Assembly (NCBI GenBank): GCA_028131545.1
Contig: JAOICL010000001.1
Span: forward strand, 116,901 to 180,900
Source: Vibrio sp.
GTDB taxonomy: Bacteria; Pseudomonadota; Gammaproteobacteria; Enterobacterales; Vibrionaceae
Direction of reading: 5' to 3'
DNA length: 64,000 nt
The notes beneath the pieces were generated by a model. The model had not been told where the DNA came from. It searched no databases and saw only the letters and a list, made by a program, of their open reading frames with translations. The position numbers were made by a program, and so were the translations under genes. Positions 9,549-21,676 of this stretch are shown in pieces. Every line of letters starts with the position of its first letter. Position 1 is the first letter of the stretch.

Positions 9549-12500
9549 CTATGAGTTCACTTCTTCCAGTAACTCTGCTTGTGTTTTAGCGACTTTTTCT
9601 TGAGCAAACCCTTTTAAACCCACGACATGAACATGCTCATGATCTTTAAAGACTTTACGGACTAGTTTATAAGTCGTGCCTTTTTCAGGGCTAATATTTT
9701 CTGGTGCCGCAATCAGTAATTGCATGTCTAAACGATCACACAACTCAAACAACGTTGAAATAGATTTCGCATCAAGTCGTGCTGCTTCATCTAAGAATAA
9801 CAAACGGCACGGTAAAATATCTTTACTACGCAATCGTTTAGATTCTTCTTCCCAGCTTTGAATCACCATTAACAAAATTGATTGTCCAGTACCTATCGCT
9901 TCACCAGTCGATAATGCACCTGATTCCGCCTGCAACCACCCATCTGAGCCACGATTAACTTCAACACTTAGCTCAAGGTAATTACGGTAATCAAGCAGCT
10001 CCTCACCAAAAATTTGTGGCGAGCGTTGACCTAATTCAACATGAGGGTTCACACGTTGGAATAATTTAGTCATTGCTTCAGAGAACGTAATATTTGAGTT
10101 CTCAAATAAATCTTTGTATTGCTCACTATGTTGAACTAGAGAATCCAGTAGTTGTTGGTGTGTTTCGCGAATACCTGAATTCAATCTAACACCCTTCACT
10201 TGTCCAAAAACTACACTTGAAAGCCCTTGGTTCAGCATACGAATACGGTTGTGCTCACGTTGAATGGTCTTCTTGATGATACTAGCAACAGAATCAAAAC
10301 TGATCGTCAAACGTTGTTCACGTGACGTCAACTCTTCCGCTAGTCGAGCAAGCTCAACCTCCATTTCTTCGATCGCTTCAACTGGGTCATCCGTTCTTAT
10401 AATATCTTGGCGAATACGTTCACGTAAGTGTTGGTATACCGCTATATAGAATAAGACTTTACGCTCTGGGTACGCTGTGTCTTCGGATTTACGCAAAGCA
10501 TCGCGTAAATCATCATTATCAGCGACCGCTATACGCAATGCACCTAATGATTTATCTGACATTGAACGAAGCTCTTCCGCTGACATGTAAGCTAATTCTC
10601 GCTTCATTAAACGTCGCTCAACATCATGCTGACGTGCTAAACGCATGACTGAACACCAGCCAGCTTTAGCGGCTACAATGAAAACACGTAATTCTGCGTA
10701 TTCCTTTTGCAACTTTTTAATTCGCTTAATCAGCCCTTTTAATTCCAGCTCTGTCGATGTCGTACTACGTTCTAATTCCGATTTTTTGCTACGTGCATGC
10801 TGTAATTTTTCATTCAGCTCGTCTTTACGTAGCATTGCGCGTTCAAGGGCTTCATCGTCGGCTTGAACACCAAATTCAGACAATTCTTGCTTAAACTCGT
10901 GTACTGTTTCTAACTTAGCTTGATGTGAACTTTTTAAAGCTGCTAGAACCTGGTTATATTGTTGTACCTGACTTTGTGTTTGCTTATAAGTCTGGCGTTT
11001 CGTTGTACGAGCCAACTCTGCTAGTTCTAGTTTTGCTTTTAATTGCTCACTAAGATCACTACTCTTCTCTAATAAAGACAATGAATCCGCATAGGCAAAG
11101 TGCTGACGACGTTCAATGACATCTTCAACAGCAAACAAAGTCACCTTGATTTTCTTTAACCCTTGATCAAGCAGTTGATAATGCTGTTCAATTTCTTCAA
11201 ACTTTTCAGGATCTATATTTAATGCCGTCACGATTGGCGCTAATTTATCTAAATTACGCTGATGCGACTGTAAATACATTTTCGCTTTTTGGCTGATGTT
11301 AAGGTGCGCTTTCGCTTTATCCAACTCATCTTCTAAGCCGTTCACACTGATCAGATCGATATGAGTGATCATACTTTCAAGTGACTTAATTGCCTCTCGA
11401 CTGCGTTGATGCTGATCTTTTAACTGTTGATCTTTATTCGTAAGATCAGACTGCTGACGCTGATTAGCTTGTAATTGTTGTCGTAGATTATCGATCTTCT
11501 GCTCTGGATCATCAATAAATGCGATCTGAATGTGCTCTGAAACAAATTGATTGAATTGATCAAACAAACGAATCAGCTTTTGTGCATCAAATGCCGCTTT
11601 TGCATGATTTTCTATTACGTCATCACGTTCACTACGCAATACATCTAAGCGTTGTTCACGAGCTGCACGTCCAAATAATGGTGTCTTTGGAAAGCGCGAG
11701 TAACGCATTTGTCGATCGTTAACTCTTACACAAACCGCACCTTCAAATTCATCGACATTGAACGAGCTATCATCGAAAGCGTCAATATCACCTTCGATAA
11801 GATAAAGATCTTCAGGGCAATCATCTAGCTCTACAAGCTTTTCTTCAATATCTGCGAGATTTGAAACCACAATTGAATGACGAGCAGGACCGTACATTGC
11901 ACTGAAATAAGGAGCATCGCTGACAGTAATATCATCATAGATCTCAGATAATAAAACCCCACCTAATGAATCAGCCAGGCTCTTTAGACGTGGGTCATTA
12001 GAACCACCAGGTGAAGCCAGTCGCTCAATTTCACTATCAAGCTGTGTTTTACGTTCTGCAAGTTTATCTTTTAATGATGACTGCTCTTTTTCTTGGCTTA
12101 AAGTCATCTGCATTTGCGTCATGACAGACGATTGATCGGGTAACGCTTCTTCTGTTTGAGATCGTAAATAATCAAGCGCTGTTTGGGCTTTCAGCCAAAG
12201 TGGTGCAATGCCTTCTTTTTCTGTTATCTTTGTTCGTAGATCCGATTCAGTACGTCGCAAATCACTGCGCTGTTCACGTATCGATTCAATATCTGTCTCA
12301 AGTGTGTCCAAAATAGCAGAATGCTTTTCATTTTCTTCTTCTGCCATTAATCGATTATCAATAGTGACATTATGTCCTTGCTGATAAGAGTCTATTTTTC
12401 TAACGAGCGCATTACGTCGAGTAACTTGGCTTTCTAATGTCTTAACTCGATCACGCCATTGCATTTCTGAAGAGGCATCTTGTTTCGCTTGGCGAGCATG

Positions 12501-14009
12501 TTCAATTTCTTCTTGTGCCTTTGAAGCCGCTTGCCCTCGCTCAACATTGGGTACAATCGAGCGAAGTAACTTCAATGCTTCTTCAAATTGTGCTTTGGTT
12601 GCTGAAGATACGTCCAATTGATGCTTTATTGATAGTAACTCATCGGTCGTTTCTGTTTCTTTTTTCTTTAACTTAGCTAAAGAATCTTGAGCTGTTTCAA
12701 CATTAAACGCATCATTTTGTAGTAGATCTTTCGCTTTATCTAATGCATGAACTGCTTGTTGGTACTGAAGTGCACGAGTTTGCTGAATATCCAATGCTTG
12801 TTGATAGTCAGCTAATTGAGATTTAATGCTATCAACTTCATCTTCTGCAAGCGTGGATTCTTGTTCAGCATAAAGCATTTGCTCCTGTGCTTCCTCCACG
12901 ACCATGAGCTGCTCTTCTAAACGTTCGTTAAGCTCTTCCAAGTCATCTTGATAACGTTCAATTTTTTCCTGATGACGAACGGCGGTTTGAACTAATTGGA
13001 AGTGGTCTGATGCGCCACGAAAATCTTGTTCGAGTGATTCTTCATTTTCAACGAGGAAAATAAGCTCCTCTTGAATGCGATTGAGATAATCATTTTGCTT
13101 GATTAAGGCATCTTTTGACGATAATAGCTCTGAACGAACGGACAGCATCGTCTCAATTTTGTTACGTCGTTGATTAGCATGACGCATATAATCAGCAGCA
13201 ACGTAATTGGTCGATTCAGTGATCAAGTGTTTAAACAAGTCACGATCTGATTGTGTATTTTTTATCGCTTCGAGCGTCATGCGATTTTCACGCATCGCCG
13301 ATTCCATATCTTGGAATGCTTTCTTTACGCCACCGTTTTCTGGAAGCAAATAATCTCGCAATGATCGGGTAATCGCGCTAGAAATACCACCATACAGAGA
13401 AGCTTCAATTAAGCGGTAAAACTTCGAACGGTCACTGCCATTACGTAGCTTCTTAGGAAGAACGCCATATTCAAACATAGCGGCGTGGTATTCTGATATT
13501 GAACTAAATGCTTTAAATTGTGCCGTTTCATATTGAGAAACGACCTCTTTAATTTCATTCAATTGGCGAACACGTGCACGACCATTATCAACCGTTTCAA
13601 TCATGATATCTGTCGGTTTTACATCGCTAGGTAAACCAATAACAACAAAAGGTTTGATATCCACTTTTTTATCGCGCCCAGCCACTTGTTGTAGCTTAAC
13701 GGCAAACAAAATTCGTTGGTTACGTGAGTTCACAACATCAAGTGAAGAGTAACATGCACCCGCTTGAAGCTTACCGTAGAGACCTTTATCTCTTGAAGAT
13801 TGACTGCTACCAGCTTCTGTTGTATTTCTGAAATGCAGTAAGGTCTGATCAGGGATCAATGATGTTATAAATGCAGCCATCGTTGTTGATTTGCCGGCAC
13901 CGTTACCACCTGATAATGTGGTAACTAATTCATCTATATCAAAGGTTCGAGCAAAAAAGCCATTCCAATTGACCATGGTTAGTGATTGATACTTACCTCT
14001 TTCAATCAT
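9549..14009 (-). CDS. mukB: chromosome partition protein MukB
   Basis: 1486 aa SMC-like; Walker [17 protein letters not shown], long coiled coils, C-terminal ABC motif; downstream of mukF/mukE. Confidence 0.98.
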   Translation of the reverse strand: MIERGKYQSLTMVNWNGFFARTFDIDELVTTLSGGNGAGKSTTMAAFITSLIPDQTLLHFRNTTEAGSSQSSRDKGLYGKLQAGACYSSLDVVNSRNQRILFAVKLQQVAGRDKKVDIKPFVVIGLPSDVKPTDIMIETVDNGRARVRQLNEIKEVVSQYETAQFKAFSSISEYHAAMFEYGVLPKKLRNGSDRSKFYRLIEASLYGGISSAITRSLRDYLLPENGGVKKAFQDMESAMRENRMTLEAIKNTQSDRDLFKHLITESTNYVAADYMRHANQRRNKIETMLSVRSELLSSKDALIKQNDYLNRIQEELIFLVENEESLEQDFRGASDHFQLVQTAVRHQEKIERYQDDLEELNERLEEQLMVVEEAQEQMLYAEQESTLAEDEVDSIKSQLADYQQALDIQQTRALQYQQAVHALDKAKDLLQNDAFNVETAQDSLAKLKKKETETTDELLSIKHQLDVSSATKAQFEEALKLLRSIVPNVERGQAASKAQEEIEHARQAKQDASSEMQWRDRVKTLESQVTRRNALVRKIDSYQQGHNVTIDNRLMAEEENEKHSAILDTLETDIESIREQRSDLRRTESDLRTKITEKEGIAPLWLKAQTALDYLRSQTEEALPDQSSVMTQMQMTLSQEKEQSSLKDKLAERKTQLDSEIERLASPGGSNDPRLKSLADSLGGVLLSEIYDDITVSDAPYFSAMYGPARHSIVVSNLADIEEKLVELDDCPEDLYLIEGDIDAFDDSSFNVDEFEGAVCVRVNDRQMRYSRFPKTPLFGRAAREQRLDVLRSERDDVIENHAKAAFDAQKLIRLFDQFNQFVSEHIQIAFIDDPEQKIDNLRQQLQANQRQQSDLTNKDQQLKDQHQRSREAIKSLESMITHIDLISVNGLEDELDKAKAHLNISQKAKMYLQSHQRNLDKLAPIVTALNIDPEKFEEIEQHYQLLDQGLKKIKVTLFAVEDVIERRQHFAYADSLSLLEKSSDLSEQLKAKLELAELARTTKRQTYKQTQSQVQQYNQVLAALKSSHQAKLETVHEFKQELSEFGVQADDEALERAMLRKDELNEKLQHARSKKSELERSTTSTELELKGLIKRIKKLQKEYAELRVFIVAAKAGWCSVMRLARQHDVERRLMKRELAYMSAEELRSMSDKSLGALRIAVADNDDLRDALRKSEDTAYPERKVLFYIAVYQHLRERIRQDIIRTDDPVEAIEEMEVELARLAEELTSREQRLTISFDSVASIIKKTIQREHNRIRMLNQGLSSVVFGQVKGVRLNSGIRETHQQLLDSLVQHSEQYKDLFENSNITFSEAMTKLFQRVNPHVELGQRSPQIFGEELLDYRNYLELSVEVNRGSDGWLQAESGALSTGEAIGTGQSILLMVIQSWEEESKRLRSKDILPCRLLFLDEAARLDAKSISTLFELCDRLDMQLLIAAPENISPEKGTTYKLVRKVFKDHEHVHVVGLKGFAQEKVAKTQAELLEEVNS

Positions 14010-14731
14010 ACTTGAGCCTCTTGTTCCATTTTATCTTCAACATCATCTTGTGTCTCATCCATCGACAGCAAAGAACCTTGTACTGGCTCTGGCGTATGTA
14101 CTACCGCTTCACCATCTCTAATTAAGCGCAATTGAGCTTCTCGCATATTATCATTGGTTCGGACATCTGCGCCAAAGCGGAATACCGACTCACTGATCAT
14201 AAATTTACCGGTTTCGCCGATATTAATTACCATACCTAAGCGACGCAAACGGCGTAGAGAGGCACGTACTTTTTCATACAGTTTTTCTCTATCTAAGCCA
14301 GATCCTGATGCACGGTTAGTGACCAATTTCATTAACTTACTTTCGTCCGACAAAGCAAGCAGTTCTTCATAAAGCTCTTCATTCGTGAAAATACCTTCAT
14401 GAGCTAAACGCTCCGGACTTAAGTAAAGGTAACAAAGTACCTTACCAACCAACATATCTAATTCTGATAAAACACTTCTTCGAATTAATGTGGTTGAGCG
14501 CGGGCGAAGATAGAAAAAGCCCTCAGGTGCTTTCACTAATTCAGTGTTATAACGATGATAAAAATCCGTTAATTCATTATGGAAGTCAGCTAATAAAGCA
14601 TAATTATCTAGATCATCTTGTGAAATATGACGCCCAGATCGTAATAATGAATCCAACTGTGGAAACAATGGATTTGCGATTGCTTTAACCAGATTATCTG
14701 GCATATATTCATTAATATTTGTCGATGACAT
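14006..14731 (-). CDS. mukE: chromosome partition protein MukE (ORF to 14836; start likely [27 protein letters not shown] at 14731)
   Basis: MukE sequence; overlaps mukB start by 4 nt (ATGA) and mukF 3' end. Confidence 0.95.
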   Translation of the reverse strand: MSSTNINEYMPDNLVKAIANPLFPQLDSLLRSGRHISQDDLDNYALLADFHNELTDFYHRYNTELVKAPEGFFYLRPRSTTLIRRSVLSELDMLVGKVLCYLYLSPERLAHEGIFTNEELYEELLALSDESKLMKLVTNRASGSGLDREKLYEKVRASLRRLRRLGMVINIGETGKFMISESVFRFGADVRTNDNMREAQLRLIRDGEAVVHTPEPVQGSLLSMDETQDDVEDKMEQEAQV

Positions 14732-16049
14732 TTGCTTGTACCTTTGCCCCAAATTCGTTAATACTTTTCCAATCCGGTTGTATTGCTTGGTAATCAGACT
14801 CTGAATAACCAAGCTTGACAGCTTGGTCAATGACAATTCTCGCTAAATCAAAATGATGTGTTCGCGGGTGCTCAGACAGATACTCTTTTAAAACAATACT
14901 TAAATCGATTGGGGTCCCATGTTCTTTGTTTATTGTCAGCATTTGGCTAATACGATCAGCAAGGTCGTCATTCACTTGCTGATAATCTTCAAATTCAAGT
15001 TCTTCTGGAATTTCACCCAACGCTTCTTGATCATTCAAAACTAAAGCATCATCTCTTAGATCCATTAATCGCTCATCATCAGCGTAAGTGAGATACCAAG
15101 GCATATCGAAATAGTCTTTTAAAGATTGACGGAGTCGAGTACTAAATGCACGGTTCTGATCCATATCGATGGCTGTTCGAATGAATTTATGAACATGTCG
15201 ATCATACCCAATCCATAAATCAATCGTTTGTTGTCCCCAGCTAATAATACGATCCAGTTTCATTTGAAGCATAAACAATGTTTCTTCAATGAATTCCAGC
15301 TCTGGCTGACCATAAGCAAGTTCTTGAATGTCTAGAATCTGAGTTTGTAAGCTATCACCGGCAGCTTGTAATGTATCTTGGAGTTCTTTTAATGTTTCAG
15401 AAGTCTCACCTAATAGCCGTTCACATTGATGAATCGCCTCTCGCCAATCTTGATTCAGCAGTTCAGCTACTTTTGTTTTAATCTGAGATTGCTGCTCATC
15501 CATCACTCGCTGGTTAAGATCGATTTGTTCAAAAATAGTGCCGACAGAATATTTTAATATTCCGTACACTTTTTTCTTCCAATAATCAGGATCACCTCCC
15601 TTTTCAGCGGCTTCCTTCGCTTTTCCTAATTCATCAGCCACCATAGAAAGCTGGATAGATAAACGTAGCTTGGAGAATTCACGATGGTGAAGATAGTAAT
15701 CAGAGATAGCCATACCGAGTGGTGATAACCGGTAGATCGTCACACCTTCAGTTAATTCACTGGTAAAACGGCTAATCAAACGCTGTGAAACCATATCATT
15801 GATGGCATTATTGGCTCTAAAGGCCGAAGAATCACCAGTCTCTTGAAAAAGATCCGACACAATTTTAAAGGCATCGTGTAATTCTAACTCTTCTATTTCT
15901 TGATCAAACTTTTCATTGCTTAAAGCAGCAATGGCAATAAGAAACGCTAATCGCTCACTTGATAAGTTGATAGAAAACTCATTTTTCTGGATCCAACCTG
16001 CCATTTCATCAATAGGCTGCTCACTGAATATTTGTGAAGTCCTATTCAT
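14712..16049 (-). CDS. mukF: chromosome partition protein MukF
   Basis: 445 aa, winged-helix N terminus; operon with mukE/mukB. Confidence 0.97.
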   Translation of the reverse strand: MNRTSQIFSEQPIDEMAGWIQKNEFSINLSSERLAFLIAIAALSNEKFDQEIEELELHDAFKIVSDLFQETGDSSAFRANNAINDMVSQRLISRFTSELTEGVTIYRLSPLGMAISDYYLHHREFSKLRLSIQLSMVADELGKAKEAAEKGGDPDYWKKKVYGILKYSVGTIFEQIDLNQRVMDEQQSQIKTKVAELLNQDWREAIHQCERLLGETSETLKELQDTLQAAGDSLQTQILDIQELAYGQPELEFIEETLFMLQMKLDRIISWGQQTIDLWIGYDRHVHKFIRTAIDMDQNRAFSTRLRQSLKDYFDMPWYLTYADDERLMDLRDDALVLNDQEALGEIPEELEFEDYQQVNDDLADRISQMLTINKEHGTPIDLSIVLKEYLSEHPRTHHFDLARIVIDQAVKLGYSESDYQAIQPDWKSINEFGAKVQANVIDKY

Positions 16050-16835
16050 TTATTTTTCCTTCTTTTGTGCCCAGACATGAATATATCGACCTAATGAAAG
16101 GTAGGGTTCTTGTCTACACAACTGTTTTTCAAGTGTTACAAGGTCTTCCAACGTGTAATCACCAATATATTCACGATCACCAATGTAATCACTAAAACAA
16201 CGAATTCCTGATTTACCTTGTATTACGCCATGATTCTCAATAATCCATCGATAAACTTCTTCTGGGTATAATCCTTTATGGGGCTGTAACTTAAAACGTT
16301 TACGATGTGGCATACCATTTAGCACATGAGGAAGGTTACCACACACAACGTTCTTATAGACTAAGCCGTGCTGATTATAAAACATGATGGATATCATACC
16401 ACCCGGTTTCAAAAACGTCATTAGCTCTTCAAGTACCGCTCTTGGATCGACTAACCACTCCATAACAGCATGGAATAGAATCAAATCTACTTTCTGATTA
16501 AATTGGTGCTTTAAATTTTGTATGGAGCTATGAATAAATTCATATTGCTCTGATACATTATTTTGTTTGATCGTTTCTTCTGCGATCTGTAACATTTCAT
16601 GTGAGATATCACATAGTGTGATTCTATGCCCTAATTGCGCAAGCCGTTGAGAGACTTGTGCCAAACCGCCGCCCGCATCGAGCACATGTAAGGTTTGATC
16701 AGAGTGCTGATACTCATTCAATATGGTGTTAATATCTTCCCATACTATAACTTGTCGAATGTCACCTTTATCTGATCCATATATATTTTTTGCAAACTTT
16801 TTTGCGAGATCATCAAAATTGCGGTCTTGGTTCAC
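16050..16835 (-). CDS. cmoM: tRNA 5-carboxymethoxyuridine methyltransferase CmoM (formerly SmtA)
   Basis: VLDAGGGLAQVSQRLAQLGHRITLCDIS SAM motif; conserved position upstream of mukF. Confidence 0.93.
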   Translation of the reverse strand: MNQDRNFDDLAKKFAKNIYGSDKGDIRQVIVWEDINTILNEYQHSDQTLHVLDAGGGLAQVSQRLAQLGHRITLCDISHEMLQIAEETIKQNNVSEQYEFIHSSIQNLKHQFNQKVDLILFHAVMEWLVDPRAVLEELMTFLKPGGMISIMFYNQHGLVYKNVVCGNLPHVLNGMPHRKRFKLQPHKGLYPEEVYRWIIENHGVIQGKSGIRCFSDYIGDREYIGDYTLEDLVTLEKQLCRQEPYLSLGRYIHVWAQKKEK

Positions 16836-17023
16836 AGTCTTATCAATACATTTGAGGATAATGTTGTTATTTTCTCACAGCAGAGAAAGGATTAAAGGGT
16901 ATAGACACAATTCTGACATTTAAGTGCTCAAGTTTTATGCTTTTGTAGCCTAAATGTTTACAGGTGAACGTATTTAGAGACAAGCCGTCTTTAAATACAA
17001 CAATGTTCAAAGGCGAACTTTTA

Positions 17024-17791
17024 ATGTTTGAATTAAAAAAATTATTATCCGCTTTATTAATGCCATTACCCTTTTTCTTACTTCTTGGTATTGCTAGCTT
17101 ACTTCTAATCATGTTTACTCGACACCATAAAACAGGGTGTTTTGGGGCGCTTTTTGCTTTTATTGGTATCTTTTTCATCTCTTTTCAACCAATGTCGAGC
17201 AGTTTACTTTTCCCTCTAGAACGTCAACATAAAGGGTTTTCATTTACTGAACAAACCGTGGATTATGTCGTGGTGCTTGGCAATGGGCATATTGTAGATA
17301 GTGATATTCCCCCAACCTCTGAACTGACTCGTAATGGTTTAATGCGGTTAAACGAAGGCATCCGCATTCATAGATTATATCCAGGCAGTAAATTGATACT
17401 ATCTGGATATAACGGAGGCACAACTCAAAGTAATGCTCGAATGATGGCCAAGGTAGCCCTTGCTCTTGGAGTGAAAAAGTCCGATATTGTTTTACTTGAA
17501 AGCGCTAAAGATACTTGGGAAGAAGCGAGACAAACCGCCGCGTTTATTAAAGGCAGCCATTTGGTTCTTGTGACATCGGCAAGTCATATGGAACGTGCGT
17601 TAAATGAATTCCATTCTGTTGGCTTAAAGCCGATTCCAGCACCAACTAACTTTTTAGCCCACAAAGACATTCAACAAGCATGGACTAAATACACGCCTCA
17701 AGCTAAATACCTAGAGCAAACAGAACGTTATTGGCATGAAACGTTAGGCATTATCTGGCAACGTATTCGTAATATGGCTTCCAGTGATTAA
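17024..17791 (+). CDS. elyC: envelope biogenesis factor ElyC / YdcF-SanA (DUF218) family
   Basis: VDYVVVLGNGHIVDSDIPPTSELTRNGLMRLNEGIRIHR; likely start MFELKKLLSAL at 17024 (ORF from 16964); adjacent to the cmoM-muk cluster. Confidence 0.88.
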   Translation: MFELKKLLSALLMPLPFFLLLGIASLLLIMFTRHHKTGCFGALFAFIGIFFISFQPMSSSLLFPLERQHKGFSFTEQTVDYVVVLGNGHIVDSDIPPTSELTRNGLMRLNEGIRIHRLYPGSKLILSGYNGGTTQSNARMMAKVALALGVKKSDIVLLESAKDTWEEARQTAAFIKGSHLVLVTSASHMERALNEFHSVGLKPIPAPTNFLAHKDIQQAWTKYTPQAKYLEQTERYWHETLGIIWQRIRNMASSD

Positions 17792-17924
17792 TTATCCCAA
17801 CACGATAGTATTCAATTTACTCGCATCGATACAGTGAACATATAAAACGAGTACATTCGATTGTTCTCGTTGTTGAGGTCAGAAATTTAGGCCTAAAGTT
17901 GAAACAGAAAGCACATGAATATAT

Positions 17925-17944
17925 AATCGTTTGCGCAAACGATT
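17925..17944. promoter_or_regulatory. 20-bp perfect palindrome with two overlapping LacI-family AAnCGnTT cores; candidate PurR autoregulatory operator
   Basis: AATCGTTTGC|GCAAACGATT, 70 bp upstream of purR; cores AATCGTTT and AAACGATT. Confidence 0.7.
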
Positions 17945-17960
17945 TAATTCTATTATTTTT

Positions 17961-17991
17961 AAAAGCCGCATACTTAGCATGCGGCTTTTTT
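17961..17991 (+). terminator. intrinsic terminator between the palindrome and purR start codon
   Basis: AAAAGCCGCAT-ACTTAGC-ATGCGGCTTTTTT, 11-bp perfect stem plus T tract, about 24 nt before ATG at 18015. Confidence 0.8.
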
Positions 17992-18014
17992 AATTTATCT
18001 AAGGCATCATCACA

Positions 18015-19028
18015 ATGGCAACAATAAAAGACGTAGCAAAACATGCTGGAGTTTCAACGACAACGGTTTCACACGTAATCAACAAAACTCGCTTTGTCGC
18101 AGAAGCAACGCAAGAAAAAGTGTTAGCGGCTGTAAAGGCATTAAACTATGCTCCTAGTGCTGTCGCTCGCAGCCTAAAAAGTAACTCAACTAAAACCATT
18201 GGTATGTTAGTCACCCAATCAACCAATCCCTTCTATTCTGAAATTATCGATGGTGTTGAAAGTTATTGTTATCGACAAGGTTACACGTTAATGATGTGTA
18301 ATACGGGCGGATTATATGATAAACAAAAAGACTATATTCAAATGCTGGCGGAAAAACGCGTAGATGGCTTGCTGGTCTTATGCTCAAACTACACAGACGA
18401 ACTTGCTGAATTATTAAATGCCCATCCTGCTATCCCTAAAGTGATTCTAGATTGGAGCCGCGATAACCCTGATTCCGATAAAATCATTGATCACACTGAA
18501 GCTGGCGCCGCCTTAGCGGTACAGCACTTAATTGATAATGGGCATACCGACATCGGCTGCTTAACAGGGCCGCTAGATAAAACAATATGCCAAGAACGAT
18601 TAAATGGATTCAAACAAGCACTTCAAACTGCAGATTTGGAAGTCAATCCTAAATGGATATTAGAAGGTAATTTTGAGTGCGATACTGCGGTACTCGCGGC
18701 TGAAAAATTGAACACGATGTCCAAACGCCCTACAGCTGTTTTTTGCTTTAATGACACGATGGCTTTAGGGCTGATTAGTCGTCTGCAATTACGAGGAATT
18801 CGAGTACCTCAAGATATCTCGGTCATTGGTTACAATAACATTGAAAGCTCTGGTTACTTTTCTCCTCCCCTTACGACTATTCACCAACCAAAACGCCGCG
18901 TAGGCAAAAATGCGTTTGAATTGCTGCTAAAAAGAATTAACGGTAAACAACATCAGGTAAAAGAATTTGAGATGCAACCTGAAATTGTAGAGCGACATAG
19001 CGTGTTAAAGATAAATAAGTCAAACTAA
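18015..19028 (+). CDS. purR: HTH-type purine repressor PurR (LacI family)
   Basis: [55 protein letters not shown]. Confidence 0.96.
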   Translation: MATIKDVAKHAGVSTTTVSHVINKTRFVAEATQEKVLAAVKALNYAPSAVARSLKSNSTKTIGMLVTQSTNPFYSEIIDGVESYCYRQGYTLMMCNTGGLYDKQKDYIQMLAEKRVDGLLVLCSNYTDELAELLNAHPAIPKVILDWSRDNPDSDKIIDHTEAGAALAVQHLIDNGHTDIGCLTGPLDKTICQERLNGFKQALQTADLEVNPKWILEGNFECDTAVLAAEKLNTMSKRPTAVFCFNDTMALGLISRLQLRGIRVPQDISVIGYNNIESSGYFSPPLTTIHQPKRRVGKNAFELLLKRINGKQHQVKEFEMQPEIVERHSVLKINKSN

Positions 19029-19141
19029 GTACGCTTTATCTCTAATTTCTTAATCTTTTTCCTCGTCGAAATTTTTTTCTGATTTAGCCTGTCTGTATAA
19101 GTAACTCACTTTTAATTTTATTGACAGACAGGTTTATTACT

Positions 19142-19816
19142 ATGAATAAAAAAGCCATTATCGGTATTGCACTTATTGCTCTTGTGGCATTTCTTATCAT
19201 TAATTTTGGTCATCTCCTTACCCTTGATAATGCTAAAGCTCAACAAGCGGCTTTATCTAGCTACATAGAAGAAAACTTCTTGGTTTCCTTCATTGGTTTC
19301 TTTGTTGTTTATGTTGTTATTACTGCATTTTCAATTCCTGGTGCCGCTGTTGCAACACTCTTATCGGGTGCCCTCTTCGGGTTTTGGACAGGCTTAGTAC
19401 TCGCTTCATTTGCCAGTACTGCTGGTGCAACCATTGCTTTCCTTAGTAGTCGTTATCTACTTCGTGATTGGGTTCAAAATAAATTCGGTGACAAGCTATC
19501 TTCTTTCAACCAAGGAGTTGAAAAAGACGGGGCTTTCTATCTATTCTCATTGCGTTTAATTCCGGCTTTCCCATTTTTCTTAATCAACTTACTAATGGGG
19601 TTAACTCCCCTTTCAACGATGAAGTTCTATTTAGTGAGTCAAGTTGGTATGCTCGCTGGTACCGCTGTATTTGTGAATGCTGGTACACAGCTAGCTCAAA
19701 TCGATACGCTGTCTGGTATCCTGTCACCTGGCGTATTAGTTTCATTTGTTTTGCTTGGCATTTTCCCAATCGTAGTGAAATGGATAATGGCAAGAGTACG
19801 ACCAGCAACGGCATAA
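19142..19816 (+). CDS. TVP38/TMEM64 family membrane protein
   Basis: VAFSIPGAAVATLLSGALFGFW-type motif and FYLFSLRLIPAFPFFLINLLMGL; ORF upstream start at 19121 is TTG. Confidence 0.9.
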   Translation: MNKKAIIGIALIALVAFLIINFGHLLTLDNAKAQQAALSSYIEENFLVSFIGFFVVYVVITAFSIPGAAVATLLSGALFGFWTGLVLASFASTAGATIAFLSSRYLLRDWVQNKFGDKLSSFNQGVEKDGAFYLFSLRLIPAFPFFLINLLMGLTPLSTMKFYLVSQVGMLAGTAVFVNAGTQLAQIDTLSGILSPGVLVSFVLLGIFPIVVKWIMARVRPATA

Positions 19817-19817
19817 T

Positions 19818-20150
19818 ATGAAGTTATATATTGCGAATACCCCAACTGAAGCTCACATTATTTGTGAGCTACTGAAGAGTGAGAATATCGCTTGTGAAGT
19901 AAAGGGAGCTGACATGTTTGGCCTTCAAGGCGAAATCCCGATGGATGATAACTCAAGCCCTTATATTCAGCTTAATGATGTACATTTAGAACAACAAGCA
20001 CTAACTCTTATTACTCAATATCAGAGTGATAATTTAGAAAAGATAAATGTCACGATTAAAGGCTCTCATTGTCCCCATTGTAATGAAGAGGTAGACAGTA
20101 GTCTTTTACTTTGCTGGAACTGTTCCCAACCCTACCGACTCGTTGATTAG
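19818..20150 (+). CDS. DUF2007-type protein with C-terminal zinc ribbon
   Basis: KLYIANTPTEAHIICELLKSENIACEVKG...LQGEIP; CPHCNEE...CWNCSQP. Confidence 0.8.
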   Translation: MKLYIANTPTEAHIICELLKSENIACEVKGADMFGLQGEIPMDDNSSPYIQLNDVHLEQQALTLITQYQSDNLEKINVTIKGSHCPHCNEEVDSSLLLCWNCSQPYRLVD

Positions 20151-20164
20151 TTTGTTCTCCTCAT

Positions 20165-20196
20165 AAAAAATGGCGCGTTATTAAAACGCGCCATTT
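20165..20196. terminator. bidirectional intrinsic terminator (DUF2007 gene / glgA)
   Basis: AAAAAATGGCGCGTT-ATTA-AAACGCGCCATTTTT. Confidence 0.85.
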
Positions 20197-20224
20197 TTAT
20201 TAGACAATAATTTAGCAACTAAAA

Positions 20225-21676
20225 CTAAGCGTTCGAATACAATTCTTCGTATTCCACTGCCGCTTCATCCCAGCTAAAAATACGCTGCATACCGTTCATC
20301 TGTACTTGAGTAAAAAACTCTGGTTGCTGATGATACAATAACAATGCGCGTTGTAATGTCACTAACAGTTCAACGGGTTCAGGATCGATAAACGATAGAC
20401 CGGTTGCAGTCTCTGCATCTTCATCAATATCAGTAACCGTATCTTTAAGGCCACCTACAGATCGAACAATGGGTAATGTACCATAAGCCATACTGTATAA
20501 TTGATTTAACCCGCAAGGTTCAAATTCTGAAGGCATAATGAAGAAGTCAGAACCCGCTTCGACTAAGTGAGCTAATTTATTACTATAAGCTTCAACAAAA
20601 GCAAATTTATCAGGGAAATGTCCTGCTACCGAATGTAACTCTGCTGCAATCACTGGATCACCAGTACCCACGATAGTTACCTGAACATCATTTTTTAAAA
20701 AGCGCTCAAGGATAGGCAGTAAGTATTGAAGACCTTTCTGGCTGGTTAATCGACAAACCATACCAAACATTGAAACGGACTTTTCCGGTAAACCGACTTC
20801 AGCTTGTAAAGCGTGTTTATTTAACGCTTTACCTTGCTTCATACTATCAACAGTCGCAGTAAAATTAGCCGCTATATGAGGATCATTACTTGGATCCCAT
20901 GCTGAATAATCACAGCCATTGAGAATACCAACCAAATCAGCATCACGTGAGCGAAACTCTTCTGCCATACCGTGACTACCTAAATAGGTTTTTAGTTCTT
21001 CGGCATAGGTTGGGCTCACTGCATTAACTTTATCAGCACACAGAATACCGGCTTTCAGCATAGCAACATGGGTGTGGCTTAATTCAGCTTCAGGTACATG
21101 ACGAGACTGCATTTCCGGAAGAGTTTGCAATTCATCGTAACTGAACACACCTTTAAAAACAGCATTATGGATAGAGATAATGCTCTTCGTTTGTGCAAAG
21201 AAATCCGAAGTCGAGTATCTTTTCTTCAAAAGGTACGGGACAAAGCCAGTATGCCAATCATTAGCATGAACGATATCAGGTTGGAATCCTAGCTTAGGAA
21301 GCATATCTAAACATGCTGCACTGAAGAACGCATAACGCTCACCATTATCAGCATAAGCTTGATTATTTTCAGCGTACATTTCTGCACGTTCAAAATATTG
21401 AGAACAGCGAATACCATAAACAGGTACTGCGTTTACAGATAACTGAACAACTTGATAAGGCGTATGTGGCCAAGTATCTAACTGGGTCGATATAATAACT
21501 TTGGCTTCACCAATGTTATCAATCCCTGCATAAGCAGGGATTGATACACGAACATCATGGCCGAGTTTGATTAATGACTCAGGAAGGGCTTTCGCTACAT
21601 CAGCGAGGCCCCCACTTTTAATCAAACCTTCCATCTCTGAAGCAACAAAGAGGATTGAATGATGTTTAGTAGCCAA
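20225..21676 (-). CDS. glgA: glycogen synthase GlgA (ORF to 21721; likely TTG start near 21676)
   Basis: HHSILFVASEMEGLIKSGGLADVAKALPESL; overlaps end of glgC. Confidence 0.95.
   Translation of the reverse strand: MATKHHSILFVASEMEGLIKSGGLADVAKALPESLIKLGHDVRVSIPAYAGIDNIGEAKVIISTQLDTWPHTPYQVVQLSVNAVPVYGIRCSQYFERAEMYAENNQAYADNGERYAFFSAACLDMLPKLGFQPDIVHANDWHTGFVPYLLKKRYSTSDFFAQTKSIISIHNAVFKGVFSYDELQTLPEMQSRHVPEAELSHTHVAMLKAGILCADKVNAVSPTYAEELKTYLGSHGMAEEFRSRDADLVGILNGCDYSAWDPSNDPHIAANFTATVDSMKQGKALNKHALQAEVGLPEKSVSMFGMVCRLTSQKGLQYLLPILERFLKNDVQVTIVGTGDPVIAAELHSVAGHFPDKFAFVEAYSNKLAHLVEAGSDFFIMPSEFEPCGLNQLYSMAYGTLPIVRSVGGLKDTVTDIDEDAETATGLSFIDPEPVELLVTLQRALLLYHQQPEFFTQVQMNGMQRIFSWDEAAVEYEELYSNA

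Noticed and set aside
17817-18044. 75-aa minus-strand ORF upstream of purR
   Set aside because: Overlaps the purR start, operator and terminator; no homology signal.
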